Shown piece by piece: positions 1 to 8,264 of a stretch of 10,218 nt of DNA. A model generated the notes under the pieces. That model searched no databases. It worked only from the letters and a program-made list of their open reading frames with translations, and was not told where the DNA came from. The DNA is taken from the NCBI GenBank assembly GCA_026419655.1, contig JANZZA010000325.1, forward strand, positions 1-10,218. The letters run 5' to 3'. This DNA is from Armatimonadota bacterium. Lineage in GTDB: Bacteria; Armatimonadota; Zipacnadia; Zipacnadales; FEN-943. Positions within the stretch are counted from its first letter, which is position 1, and every line of letters begins with the position of its first letter. The translations under genes were made by a program, and so were the position numbers.

Positions 1-69
1 CCACCAGGGTGATTGCGCACGCCGTACTCATTCCTGGCTGAAACAAAATCCTGAGTAAAGCGAATACTC
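1..69 (+). repeat. Dispersed intergenic repeat, copy 1
   Basis: This stretch aligns without gaps to 4475-4543, 56 of 69 positions identical; over 21-69 it is 43 of 49. The core is CTGAAACAAAATCCT followed after 10 nt by GAATACTC. It begins at the window edge, so the copy may extend further left. It lies downstream of the first gene. No terminal inverted repeats or coding capacity of a transposase are visible. Confidence 0.75.
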
Positions 70-538
70 ACCAGTGCAAGGGGGCTGTTGCAAAAGCATA
101 GGTTCTCGGATGTAGAGCGACGAAACTGTTGAACTCCGCGCGCCCGATGTTTTAGCTGCGACTGCATCTGCGAAGCGATAAGGGCGCTTGGGCAAAGGTC
201 TCCCAATAGTCTCCCTGCGGCAGTTTTGTCCACTTAATGAGAGCAATGCCACCAGGAAGCGACTTTTCCAAACGGCCCGTCCGACCACTTCCGGATCGTT
301 CACTTGTCCTGGTTCCAACTGATGAGGAGCCAGGGGATGTCAGGGGCAACGACTCGCGCCTGCCGCCCACGCGCACAGTTACGCTGGCGTAAACCGGCTT
401 CCGCACCTGGCGCGCCAACGTTTCTGCGCCGTGGAACCAGCCGGCTTGTCGGCTTCAGTCGCCCAGCCCGGCCTGCTCTTAGTCAACGCCGGTGATATCG
501 TGCTCGCCCTGTGTCGAGGATGGACTCGGGGGCCAAGC
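70..538. other. Intergenic region left of the first gene; no gene supported
   Basis: Several short open frames exist on both strands, but none has a ribosome site, recognisable motif or convincing composition. Contains the inverted TGCAACAG octamer at 85-92 and the hairpin at 308-334. No clear intrinsic terminator for the first gene was found. Confidence 0.6.
308..334. other. Hairpin without T-run downstream of the first gene
   Basis: CCTGGTTCC (308-316) and GGAGCCAGG (326-334) form a 9-bp stem with one G-U pair and a 9-nt loop. It is about 205 bp past the first gene's stop. No T-run follows on either strand, so a role as intrinsic terminator is doubtful. Confidence 0.3.
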
Positions 539-3500
539 CTAGTTCTCGCCAGACTGTCCCGGGGCGAGACCAAGGCCTTCCCCAAGCAGGATCAAGCGAT
601 AGCTCTGTGGTTCGATGGATAGAAACGCGCGGCCGTCGGGCTGCAAGGCGAGGGGCTTGTCGAACATGGCGTCCGTCAGCGCAGTATGTGGCGGCTGCCT
701 GAGCAGGTCGTACGAAAATCGCACTGAGCCCTCCCAGGGCGTTGTCGCTAAGTTTGCTATTACCACAAGCGCGCGCTTGACGGCGGGATTGACCCAGGCA
801 CTTGCCAGAGGGCCGGGCGGGTCACATGCCGCCGGCGGCCTGTCGCTCCAGTATCCCACAAAATCCGCGCCCCTCATATCATCCATCAGCCGCTTGAGCC
901 GTACCCAGGGCTCCGCGTCTCTGGCATATCCAAGGTCGCGAGCGTGGTATCGGACCACTCCGCCGCCAACGTCGCGAGGAAGGTCGTGCAGCAGGAACAT
1001 GCCCTGCATCTCGTTGGGCGTCACGGGCAGGTTCAGCCAGCCCGGCCATAAGCCAATGGTAGCAACGCCGTTTAGATGCGTCATGAAAAAGGCTCTGAAC
1101 TCGCCCGGACTGGCGATTTCCAGGACTGTCTTGCCCTTGTTGTAGTGCATTTCGCCGTTGACGTGCTGGTCGCAGAAGGCGCCGATGCAGTAGAGCTGCT
1201 GCCTGCTGTAATGATTGCGCACGGCGGCACGTCTCGGGGCCTCGACGTGGGTGTATACGTAGAGCCGTTCCATGAATTCGCGGATGCTCCAGATGGGATA
1301 AGTGCCGCGCGTGCGGCCGCGGGCGCCGGTCCATGAAAAGCCGTCGAGCTGGTTGAACAGGAGCTGAGGAAGGGTCGTCCCGTCGAGGTAGATACCGTCG
1401 AGACCTGTGTGCTCGATAGTGTACTTGGCACCGGCCAGCCACCAGTCGGCAAAAATGCTCGCGGGATTGTGCAGAAAGCAACCCAAGCCGATATTCGTGA
1501 CCGGCTCGGCGAGCATCTCCCGGCCGTAGGTGTCGAAGTCGGGGATGTTTGCACACACGCCCCAGCCTGCGTAGGGAAGGACCAGGAAACCTTCCTGGTG
1601 GGCGCGCTCGACGAAGGCCCGGACAGCCTGCTCGCACTTGGGGTCATATATGCGTGGGCATCCAAAGTAGTCGTCGTGGTTCATGTAAATGAAAAGGTGG
1701 GTAATGCCGGCGGCACGATAGGCTTCGAAGAACTCGCGGCGGCGCTGCTCATCGCGGTTAATGGCTTCGGCGGCTGGATGGCCCTCAGCGGCTGTGATTA
1801 TGCTCCGGCCGAAAGAGGCGTCCTTGACGGGCAGGAAGGTTATGCCGAAAGTTACCTGCCACGGCCTGGTCAATGCCAGGGGCTTGTCCACCATGGCCAC
1901 GCGAAGGCATACCTCTTCCGGCCTGCGGACGAGGGAAACAACCTTCTCCTCGTCCACGTTGCTCCAGCCCCGGTCGCTCTCGCAGAACCATTGCACGCCG
2001 CGGTCCTCGGCGCCGAGCTGGCAAGCATAAGTGAAGGGTATGGCTCCGTCAGGATACTTGTTGAACCATTCCTCCACGGTTCCCGCGAAGCCACGGTCAT
2101 CAGCCCGTGAGGGGTCGGTATAGAGGGCGTGATGGGTGGCAAGCCGGGCCCAGGCGGCGATTACGGGAATCTCTAAATGCAGACGCGGGAGAACAGCCCC
2201 CTTCGTGGCTGGCTGGACGGTGAGGTCGCAGCGCAAAGTGCCGTCATAATGCAACGCGCTGCGGAGCCGAAAGGAGAGCTTTTCCGCCGCGCCCGTGGCT
2301 TCTACCACCATCTCCCGTGGGTCTGTTTTCACCTGGCGGCTTTTCCAGCGCACCCGTAAGTCGCCGGTGTCGAAGCATATGGGTCTTGCAAGCAGCTCGG
2401 TGCCACGGGCCTCAACGGAGGCCGGCAGGCCATTGTCACCAAACCTTATCCTGCGCTGCCACAAGGATGCAGTCAGGGCAGCCGGCGCGCGGATTGGCTC
2501 AAAAGGAAAAGGCACGGCGCGGGTGCGACCGATATTGTTGCCGAACCAGTCCGGCACCGGCGGCCGACGGAGGCTCCCGGACGCGGTCATGCGCACCGCG
2601 CCGTCTCGCCCAAGCAGCCGCGCATGGATGTCTCCTGTGACTCCTGAGGGGAAATCCCTGGCGTCCAGGTAGCAGCGCACTACTTTGTCATCTGCCCTAA
2701 GAGGCACTCGCTGGCTTTGCACGGTTCTGCCCGACAGCAGCAATGACACCTCCAGCACGTCCCCGGGCTGGACTTCAACAAAATTCAGCGAGGCCTCGAC
2801 GCCTATTTTGTTATGCTTGAGAAAGTGCGGCCGCAGGGCCAGGGAAATGCCGGGCTGTACCGAGTACGGGACCACTTGCATGTTGAGCTCTTCGCCCGTC
2901 TCTGCGTTGGTAAAGCGCCAGGCGACAATGTACTCGCCACTTTCTAAGGGCACTTCGAGGTTGAAGTACGCGGCGCCACCCGCCGGCACAAGAAACGTCT
3001 CCTCACGCTTGGCAACGAGGCGGAAATGTTCATTCAGCTCGGCGAGGTCAGGATCGCCCGTGTAAGGTCCGGCCTGCTGCCCGTCCGTGGTGGCCTGGCG
3101 CGCCTCGGCGCGTGTGCCGCCGGCCTGCTGCTCGTCCCTGGCGGCCTGGCGCCCTTCCCCTTGCGTGCCGCTGGGCTTCGTGCCAGACGCCGATTGCAAC
3201 CACCTGTCCCAGACCTCGTATAAGGGTTTGGTTCCCAAGGGCCGGGGCAATGGTGCCTGATACAGCCAGCCCTGCCCGACAAGCGTAATGGCTTCAGGCT
3301 CCTGGTTATATAACACCTGTCGAAAGCCGGTGGTTAGCGGGCCATCGTCCGCCTTGGGGAGACGACCAAGGCCGTGAGGTCTGAGGATTGGCCCCTTGCC
3401 GACAAAAACTAGCTTGGCCAGTTTGTCCTCAGCCCTGTACCCGTCGGCACCGAGATTCCAGATGAGCGCCAGGTCGCAAGCTTTTTTCATTGGCGTGACC

Positions 3501-4231
3501 TGCTGATTCATCACATCGGCAAACCAGACGGCGCCAGGCTGTGGCTGCTCGGCCTCTGAGAACTGTGAGACAGGAATGGCCAGCTCGGCATGCCAGTTAT
3601 CAAGCCCGGCGCATTGAGCCTTATAAACCCACTGGCCCGCCCATGTCGTATCGCCGCCAGAGCCATCAAGAGGGCCACGCATGTTGCTCCATGCGCCCGC
3701 CGAGTTGCCGCAAAACACATAATAGTGCCGGATTCCCTTTTGAGGACGCCCAGGCCACAGCACCAGCTCAAAACCGTCGTCCTTCCACCAGATGTGAGGA
3801 TGCTGCCCGGGCTGAAAGAGAGCTTTTGGCATTGGGGACATGGCCGGGCGGTGAATCACCAGTCCCAGGTACACGTGCTTGTCATCGTAGCACCAGTAGG
3901 CGGTGACGGGGAGGTCCGACAGATTCCCCGTGTCCATGTCAATGAAGGCTGTCGCCCCGGAAGCGTAATACCACTCTTTATAGTCCACGTACCCGTCAAT
4001 CGTGGGCGGTGCGGGGTGGGCCTGCGGCACACATAGAACTGGCCTGCGCGACCAGTCTGACGGAATAAGAACGTCGGCGGCATGCCCTCTTGGTGGAAGC
4101 CACAAAGCGCACAGGGTCAGCAAGCACAGCTCCGGACCCCGCCAGCCTTGCCCATGCCCCCGCCCTCCGGTGCGCGTGGGCGTGGCACCTCGCGTGAGCG
4201 CGGTACCTGGCGATGCCGCATAGCGTCGCAT
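539..4231 (-). CDS. Exported multidomain glycosidase-like protein (CBM9-like, GH123-N/DUF6067-like, TIM barrel)
   Basis: Encodes 1230 residues, complete, stop TAG. The ATG at 4231 is the only plausible upstream limit, because an in-frame TGA lies four codons before it; no clear Shine-Dalgarno precedes it. Residues 1-51 look like a signal peptide with a long basic n-region, hydrophobic core CLLTLCALWL and cleavage near GHA/AD. Residues about 75-275 resemble a CBM9-like carbohydrate-binding domain (PTIDGYVDYKEW near the start, YDDKHVYLGL after). A low-complexity linker with a 17-residue tandem repeat lies near 354-387. Residues about 560-805 look like the GH123 N-terminal/DUF6067 family (WFCESDRGW; RPWQVTFGITFLPVK). 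A TIM barrel follows (about 805-1150) with YMNHDDYFG near 850, GLDGIYLDG (D945, D950) and VNGEMHY (E1027), then a small C-terminal beta domain (IANLATTPWEG...PQSYRLILLG). D950 and E1027 are my candidate catalytic pair; this is inference. Likely acts outside the cytoplasm on a glycan; substrate unknown. Divergent from the LamG gene to its right. Existence is near certain, family good, activity unproven. Confidence 0.93.
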   Translation of the reverse strand: MRRYAASPGTALTRGATPTRTGGRGHGQGWRGPELCLLTLCALWLPPRGHAADVLIPSDWSRRPVLCVPQAHPAPPTIDGYVDYKEWYYASGATAFIDMDTGNLSDLPVTAYWCYDDKHVYLGLVIHRPAMSPMPKALFQPGQHPHIWWKDDGFELVLWPGRPQKGIRHYYVFCGNSAGAWSNMRGPLDGSGGDTTWAGQWVYKAQCAGLDNWHAELAIPVSQFSEAEQPQPGAVWFADVMNQQVTPMKKACDLALIWNLGADGYRAEDKLAKLVFVGKGPILRPHGLGRLPKADDGPLTTGFRQVLYNQEPEAITLVGQGWLYQAPLPRPLGTKPLYEVWDRWLQSASGTKPSGTQGEGRQAARDEQQAGGTRAEARQATTDGQQAGPYTGDPDLAELNEHFRLVAKREETFLVPAGGAAYFNLEVPLESGEYIVAWRFTNAETGEELNMQVVPYSVQPGISLALRPHFLKHNKIGVEASLNFVEVQPGDVLEVSLLLSGRTVQSQRVPLRADDKVVRCYLDARDFPSGVTGDIHARLLGRDGAVRMTASGSLRRPPVPDWFGNNIGRTRAVPFPFEPIRAPAALTASLWQRRIRFGDNGLPASVEARGTELLARPICFDTGDLRVRWKSRQVKTDPREMVVEATGAAEKLSFRLRSALHYDGTLRCDLTVQPATKGAVLPRLHLEIPVIAAWARLATHHALYTDPSRADDRGFAGTVEEWFNKYPDGAIPFTYACQLGAEDRGVQWFCESDRGWSNVDEEKVVSLVRRPEEVCLRVAMVDKPLALTRPWQVTFGITFLPVKDASFGRSIITAAEGHPAAEAINRDEQRRREFFEAYRAAGITHLFIYMNHDDYFGCPRIYDPKCEQAVRAFVERAHQEGFLVLPYAGWGVCANIPDFDTYGREMLAEPVTNIGLGCFLHNPASIFADWWLAGAKYTIEHTGLDGIYLDGTTLPQLLFNQLDGFSWTGARGRTRGTYPIWSIREFMERLYVYTHVEAPRRAAVRNHYSRQQLYCIGAFCDQHVNGEMHYNKGKTVLEIASPGEFRAFFMTHLNGVATIGLWPGWLNLPVTPNEMQGMFLLHDLPRDVGGGVVRYHARDLGYARDAEPWVRLKRLMDDMRGADFVGYWSDRPPAACDPPGPLASAWVNPAVKRALVVIANLATTPWEGSVRFSYDLLRQPPHTALTDAMFDKPLALQPDGRAFLSIEPQSYRLILLGEGLGLAPGQSGEN
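3069..3170 (-). repeat. Tandem 51-bp duplication inside the first gene (two 17-residue units)
   Basis: Two adjacent 51-bp units, 3069-3119 and 3120-3170, are similar and keep the reading frame. In protein order the units read GTQGEGRQAARDEQQAG and GTRAEARQATTDGQQAG, 10 of 17 residues identical. They fall near residues 354-387, in a Gln/Ala/Gly/Arg-rich stretch between structured domains, so they most likely form a flexible linker. The divergence between units says the duplication is not recent. Confidence 0.85.
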
Positions 4232-4290
4232 GGCGGGATGTCACCCGCGGCGGAATCAACGTGGTTGACCTGCAACCGGTAGCAATGCTA

Positions 4291-4321
4291 AGCCACCCTC
4301 GCCCAGAGGTGCAACAGCAAC
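4291..4321 (+). repeat. Short direct repeat a (ACCCTCGC ... TGCAACAG)
   Basis: Matches 4572-4602 at 24 of 31 positions without gaps, sharing ACCCTCGC, CAGA and TGCAACAG. It lies 60-90 bp upstream of the first gene's start and could be part of its control region; role unknown. Confidence 0.45.
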
Positions 4322-4358
4322 CTTGACATGACTTGGGGACATTCGGTCTTCTAAGGAG

Positions 4359-4385
4359 ACTGTTGTAAAGGTTTCGGCAGTTTTT
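4359..4385 (+). terminator. Weak terminator-like hairpin upstream of the first gene
   Basis: ACTGTTG (4359-4365) can pair with CGGCAGT (4375-4381) through 7 pairs, two of them G-U, with a 9-nt loop and TTTTT at 4381-4385. The wobble pairs mean only plus-strand RNA would fold. No plus-strand gene ends here, so it could limit antisense transcription toward the dispersed repeat, or be chance. Confidence 0.25.
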
Positions 4386-4474
4386 CGTGGAGGCGCTCCG
4401 AGACAAAAGGTGGGACGCAGAGCTTTATACATTTTTGTGGCCCTATATAAGCCAACACCGGGCCCTTTGACAGA

Positions 4475-4543
4475 CCGCCAAGGTGATTCTCCTAGCCTTA
4501 CTCCTTCCTGCCTGAAACAAAATCCTAAGTGAAGTGAATACTC
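4475..4543 (+). repeat. Dispersed intergenic repeat, copy 2
   Basis: Ungapped match to 1-69 in the same orientation. It sits in the divergent region between the first and second genes, 244 bp before the start of the minus-strand gene and 500 bp before the plus-strand gene. Differences from copy 1 concentrate at 4489-4494, while the CTGAAACAAAATCCT core is unchanged. Confidence 0.75.
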
Positions 4544-4571
4544 CCACATGGCTGAGGCGCTTTGTGAGGAA

Positions 4572-4602
4572 AGTTACCCTCGCGCAGAAATGCAACAGTA
4601 GC
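4572..4602 (+). repeat. Short direct repeat b (ACCCTCGC ... TGCAACAG)
   Basis: Partner of 4291-4321, same orientation, 281 bp away, on the other side of dispersed repeat copy 2. The TGCAACAG octamer also occurs at 9915-9922 and, inverted, at 85-92; all four are outside the chosen genes or at a gene start. Confidence 0.45.
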
Positions 4603-4784
4603 GCAGGGAATGCACCGCTGGGGGGCCTGAGAGGGACCGCCCAGAGCGAGTGGCCCGGACCAGTGCGTGCGGATACGCGTTTCCACCCAGGGAGAGTGCG
4701 GTGTTACCGCGCCGAGGCCAAGTCTCAGCATACAGCAGGCGGACTGTGGCCTGGGAGGCTAGGTGCCGGGAGCAGCGGGAAGGC

Positions 4785-4919
4785 GAGAAAGTCGGCGTCG
4801 CGCCAGACCGCGGGCCGTGCATCGTGCAGGAACTGACCGAGGACAAATTCCGCCGTCTCGCGGGCGGAAACTTTGTAAACATGCCGGCAGCCTCCCCAGC
4901 CACCAGTGCCGGCGACTGA
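4785..4919 (+). pseudogene. Possible remnant of a metal-dependent hydrolase C-terminus (tentative)
   Basis: A plus-strand frame open from an ATG at 4650 to a TGA at 4917-4919 contains, from 4830, ELTEDKFRRLAGGNFVNMP. This recalls the end of membrane dipeptidases (peptidase M19) and related amidohydrolases, where an acidic helix leads into GGNF or GGN. Nothing else of such an enzyme is visible upstream in any plus frame, and the N-terminal part of the open frame looks random. It may be a decayed gene end or a chance match. Confidence 0.18.
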
Positions 4920-5030
4920 AACCAGCAGGCTAGGAGCGACTGGCGAGGAACCATTCGCTGGCCAGAAGCAAGGTTTCATTTGGCCGGCATCCAGCGCCGG
5001 AGGCTGGTGTGCATCATGCTGAGCGGCCCA

Positions 5031-5036
5031 AGGAGG
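5031..5036 (+). promoter_or_regulatory. Shine-Dalgarno site of the LamG/TIM-barrel gene
   Basis: AGGAGG stands 7 nt before the ATG at 5044. It is the only strong ribosome binding site in the window and fixes the start of this gene. The two minus-strand genes lack a comparable site, so their translation start may rely on other signals. Confidence 0.85.
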
Positions 5037-5043
5037 TACCCGC

Positions 5044-8000
5044 ATGAGCTCTCTGATTGTCCCGGCCATAATTGTCATGACCGCGGCTGCGCAAGTCGAA
5101 GACGGACTGATGTTCCGCGCCTCCTTTGACGGTAGTCTGGAGAGCTACAGCCTGGCGGGCGCGGGCCAGCCGGTCAAAATCACCGGAGGCGCTGAGCCAA
5201 CCTTTGCTCCCGGCAAGTATGGCCAGGCGCTTCTCTGCGGCCCTGAGCAAGCCCTAATACATTACCAGACCGCTGGCAACGTCATACCGGCCTCGGGGAC
5301 CATCAGCATGTGGATTCAGCCTCTCAACTGGTCGCTCGACGACGGCAGCTTCCACGTGTTTTTCGAAAGCGGTGGAGAGAGTGCTTCCATGGGCTGGCTG
5401 CTTCTGTACAAGTACTACCAGAACGGCCTGATTTTGCTGCGGTACGCCGACGAGCGGGGGCATGTTGGGATGGCCAGTGTGCGGCCAGAGGGCTGGCAGC
5501 CCGGGCAATGGCACCACCTGGCCGGCACCTGGTCGCCTGAGGCGTCTCGCCTTTACGTAGACGGAGAACTGGTGGCCACCGCCCCAGCGCCAGTCGTTGC
5601 TGGGCGGTTGGGAGAAACCTTCGCACTTGGGGATAACGGCTGGCATGTCCCCCACCCGGGCGCGCAGACGCTGCTGGACGAGGTGCGCATCTATGCCTAC
5701 CCCCTCACCGCTGAGCAGGTCCGGGCGCTGGCTGGCCGGGGTTTGCTGGGGGTGTGGCGCGGCATGGCGCCCGACGCCTGGCAGCTCCAACTGGCCGTGG
5801 GCCCACACGCGCAGGCCACGCGGGCAGTTTTCCAGGTGTTTCCACTCGCCGAAGGGCCAGCGCTAAAGACGGTCGAGGCGCCAGTCGAACAGGGTACGGC
5901 TAAGGGCCAGATTGCGGTTGCAGACCTTCCTGCGGGTAAGTACCGCGTCGCCGCAAGGGCTTTGGATGCTGCAGGCCAGGTTTTGGCTCAAGCCGATACA
6001 GAGGTGACCAAATTGGAGCAGGAGCGAGTGGTACTGGAGAACTCCCACCTGCGCATTATTTTCGACGCCGCCACGGGCGGCGTGCTTAGCATTGACGCAC
6101 CGCAGCTTGGGTTTGGCTGCCGGGCTGAAGCTATACCGCCACCGCTATTGACTCTTCACACGATCAGCTTTGCAAAGCACGCACGCTTCTATCAGCCGAC
6201 AGATGTGACGGAGATAACCCCGCAGGCGGAGAGCCTGCGCAACCTCACGGTGAAACGCACCGCCGAAGGACGGCGGCTTGTGGCGGAGTACGCCTTCGCG
6301 CCGTCGGTGAAGGTCCTCCTGACCGCCGACCTGGCTGAGGGGGATACCGCCGCGCGGCTGCGGCTTCGGGTAGCCAACGACCAGCCACTGAAGCCCTCCG
6401 AGGCCATCCGGGTCCCCCAGGTGACGTTTCCCAACCTTGGCGGCCTGCGCATTGGCGCCCAAGCCGAAGACGACGTCCTGGCCACAGGGTTTGTCCAGGG
6501 CGAGACGCTGGCCAATCCGGCGGCTCATCTTCCACTCCAGCGCGTGGTCCAGTACCCGGGGACAGCGTGCGTGCCGTGGCAGGACCTTTATGACGCCGAC
6601 GGCGGGGTGTGCCTGATACCGCAAAGTGACGGCACGTGCCAGCTCGAAATTCTGGCCGGCGCACGAGAGGGCCTGGTAGACCTGGGCAACCGATGGTGGA
6701 CGCTGCTTGAGCCAGGGGAGTCCTGGGAGTCGCCGGTCATTGAGCTTGGCGTGCACTCCGGTGCATGGCATGCCACCGCCGAGCGGTTCCGCGAATGGGC
6801 TCTGCGTGCCACCCCGCCACGCGAGCAGCCGCCGTGGCTGGACCGATGCGACGGCTGGCTGGGCATGGGCGGCCCGGCGTATAACTTCCGCGACCTGCCC
6901 AGGCTGCTGGAAGCAGCAAAGTACTACGGCTTCTTCTACCTGCAGCTCTGGGCGCAGATGATCCTCGGCTACCAGTACTACTGCTGGTTCTATCCCAATC
7001 CCGATCTGGGCACCGAAGAGGAGCTAAAACAGGCGATTGCCCAAGTCCATGCCAATGGGGGTGTTATCGGGTTCTACAGCAACGTAATCTGTTTCGATGC
7101 CGCCATTGACCGGAATCCAGAGCTTGAGGAGAAACTGGCTCAGCACGGGCTTAAGGACCTGCCCATGCGGCCGAGTTTCTGGAAGGAAGCTGCGCGCAGT
7201 GTGTACGTGGGGCCGAGCGGTAGTTACGGCCGCAGCGAAGTTGGCTACCTGGACGGCTACTGGGCCATGGACCCGTGCTCAGAGTGGTGGCGCGATTACC
7301 TCGCTGCCTGGATAAAGCGCTGGCATGAGGAATACGGGGCCGACATATGGTATCTGGACAGTTTTCCAGTGCACGGCTACGGGCTGGGGCCTGCGTCGTA
7401 CGCGCTGCATCTTGACCACCCCCAGAGCCTGGGCGCCGGCCAGATTGGCCTGCTCAAGCGCATCCGCGAGGACTTCAGCGGCCCGCTGCTGTATGAGGGC
7501 GTGGCCTGCGCTGCCTTTATGCCTTATACCAACTGGTGCCTGGGCACGGAGTTTTCCTTTGGCTCCGGCACCTGGTCGCGGCCCGAAATCTTCGTCTACA
7601 GTTTCGGCGATGTCTATCCCGTGTTTTCGGGCACGTGCAACACCTGGAAGGGCATCGGCAACATTTGGCCTGACCTTCAGCCCCCACGCCAAGAGGACGC
7701 GATGAACTTCGTGTTTCTCATCGGCGAGCGCTTTGACACGCTGGGCCTGTATCCGCTCAACACGCAGTCAGAGTTTGGCGAGCACGTAAGGCGGCTGGTG
7801 GCCCTGCGGCGCAAGATTGCGGATATAGTCTACCTTGGGCGGATGCGGGATGTTCTCGGCATCGCGGGCATGCCGGAGAAGGTTGAAGCGAGGTTGTTTG
7901 TGCGCCCTGGCGTCGGAGCAGCGATAACCATTGTGGACCGTCGGCCGGAACGCTCCCGGTGGAACCTGATGCTTCGGCCCAGGTCCCTGCCTGCCAGCGA

Positions 8001-8151
8001 CGCGGAGACCATCGCCAACGCCAGGTCTGCGCAGTTGCTTCTGCTGGATGGCAGCGAGAAAGCGCTGGAGCTACGGCGCGACGGAGAAGCCCTGGTCATC
8101 ACGATTGACCCGGCGGTAGAAGTTGGCGCCGTAGTCCTGGCCCAACCGTGA
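5044..8151 (+). CDS. Exported LamG plus DUF6259-like TIM-barrel protein, putative glycosidase
   Basis: Encodes 1035 residues, complete, stop TGA. The start is firm: AGGAGG lies 7 nt upstream, and an in-frame TGA at 5020-5022 leaves no earlier start. The N-terminus (hydrophobic LIVPAIIVMTAAA, cleavage near AAA/Q) looks like a signal peptide but lacks a basic residue. Residues about 20-235 form a LamG/concanavalin-like jelly roll (FRASFDGS, ISMWIQP, WHHLAGTWS, LYVDGELV, LLDEVRIYAYPLTAEQV). About 235-325 is a beta-sandwich linker. From about 328 a supersandwich-like beta domain (LENSHLRIIFDAATGGVLSI) leads into a TIM barrel near 600-950 resembling DUF6259. Barrel landmarks are WYLDSF (D772) and LLYEGV (E818), on consecutive-looking strands as in retaining glycosidases; their catalytic role is inferred. 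The barrel is rich in Trp and Tyr, as expected for sugar binding. A C-terminal beta domain ends the protein. It is divergent from the gene on its left and convergent with the GH99-like gene on its right. Alternative: a non-catalytic glycan-binding protein. Confidence 0.94.
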   Translation: MSSLIVPAIIVMTAAAQVEDGLMFRASFDGSLESYSLAGAGQPVKITGGAEPTFAPGKYGQALLCGPEQALIHYQTAGNVIPASGTISMWIQPLNWSLDDGSFHVFFESGGESASMGWLLLYKYYQNGLILLRYADERGHVGMASVRPEGWQPGQWHHLAGTWSPEASRLYVDGELVATAPAPVVAGRLGETFALGDNGWHVPHPGAQTLLDEVRIYAYPLTAEQVRALAGRGLLGVWRGMAPDAWQLQLAVGPHAQATRAVFQVFPLAEGPALKTVEAPVEQGTAKGQIAVADLPAGKYRVAARALDAAGQVLAQADTEVTKLEQERVVLENSHLRIIFDAATGGVLSIDAPQLGFGCRAEAIPPPLLTLHTISFAKHARFYQPTDVTEITPQAESLRNLTVKRTAEGRRLVAEYAFAPSVKVLLTADLAEGDTAARLRLRVANDQPLKPSEAIRVPQVTFPNLGGLRIGAQAEDDVLATGFVQGETLANPAAHLPLQRVVQYPGTACVPWQDLYDADGGVCLIPQSDGTCQLEILAGAREGLVDLGNRWWTLLEPGESWESPVIELGVHSGAWHATAERFREWALRATPPREQPPWLDRCDGWLGMGGPAYNFRDLPRLLEAAKYYGFFYLQLWAQMILGYQYYCWFYPNPDLGTEEELKQAIAQVHANGGVIGFYSNVICFDAAIDRNPELEEKLAQHGLKDLPMRPSFWKEAARSVYVGPSGSYGRSEVGYLDGYWAMDPCSEWWRDYLAAWIKRWHEEYGADIWYLDSFPVHGYGLGPASYALHLDHPQSLGAGQIGLLKRIREDFSGPLLYEGVACAAFMPYTNWCLGTEFSFGSGTWSRPEIFVYSFGDVYPVFSGTCNTWKGIGNIWPDLQPPRQEDAMNFVFLIGERFDTLGLYPLNTQSEFGEHVRRLVALRRKIADIVYLGRMRDVLGIAGMPEKVEARLFVRPGVGAAITIVDRRPERSRWNLMLRPRSLPASDAETIANARSAQLLLLDGSEKALELRRDGEALVITIDPAVEVGAVVLAQP

Positions 8152-8264
8152 CCACACGGCACGACGGCCTGGGACCATTAGGTTTTCTGAGCATACTGTT
8201 TGCGCCTGACCGGTGGGGCGATAAAAACTTCCCCGCGTGCCCGTTACAGGGCGGCAACGCTCTG

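Larger units (their letters stand above)
4232..5043. other. 812-bp divergent intergenic region
   Basis: Must contain the promoters of both large genes. It holds dispersed repeat copy 2, the short direct repeat pair, a weak hairpin with T-run, and a possible hydrolase remnant. TTGACA occurs at 4323 and 4467 on the plus strand, but no good -10 box stands at the right distance, so no promoter is called. Confidence 0.6.

Noticed and set aside
4323..4355. TTGACA at 4323-4328 as a plus-strand promoter
   Set aside because: The nearest acceptable -10 (TCTAAG) is at 21-nt spacing, and a hairpin with T-run follows at once.
4310..4380. Inverted fourth copy of the dispersed repeat
   Set aside because: Only short blocks (TGCAACAGC, CCTTG, ATTCG, AGGA) align and several gaps are needed, so it is not distinguishable from chance by eye.
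4467..4495. TTGACA at 4467-4472 as a plus-strand promoter
   Set aside because: At 17-nt spacing the -10 position reads TCCTAG, a poor match, and it is over 500 bp from the gene.
28..4549. Repeat copies 1 and 2 as a conserved small protein (minus strand, EYSL..GFCF.QE in both)
   Set aside because: The peptide similarity follows from the DNA repeat; the frames end differently, and copy 3 keeps the DNA better than the peptide.
4725..5078. Minus-strand open frame of 117 residues
   Set aside because: It overlaps the start and ribosome site of the second gene and shows no recognisable motif.
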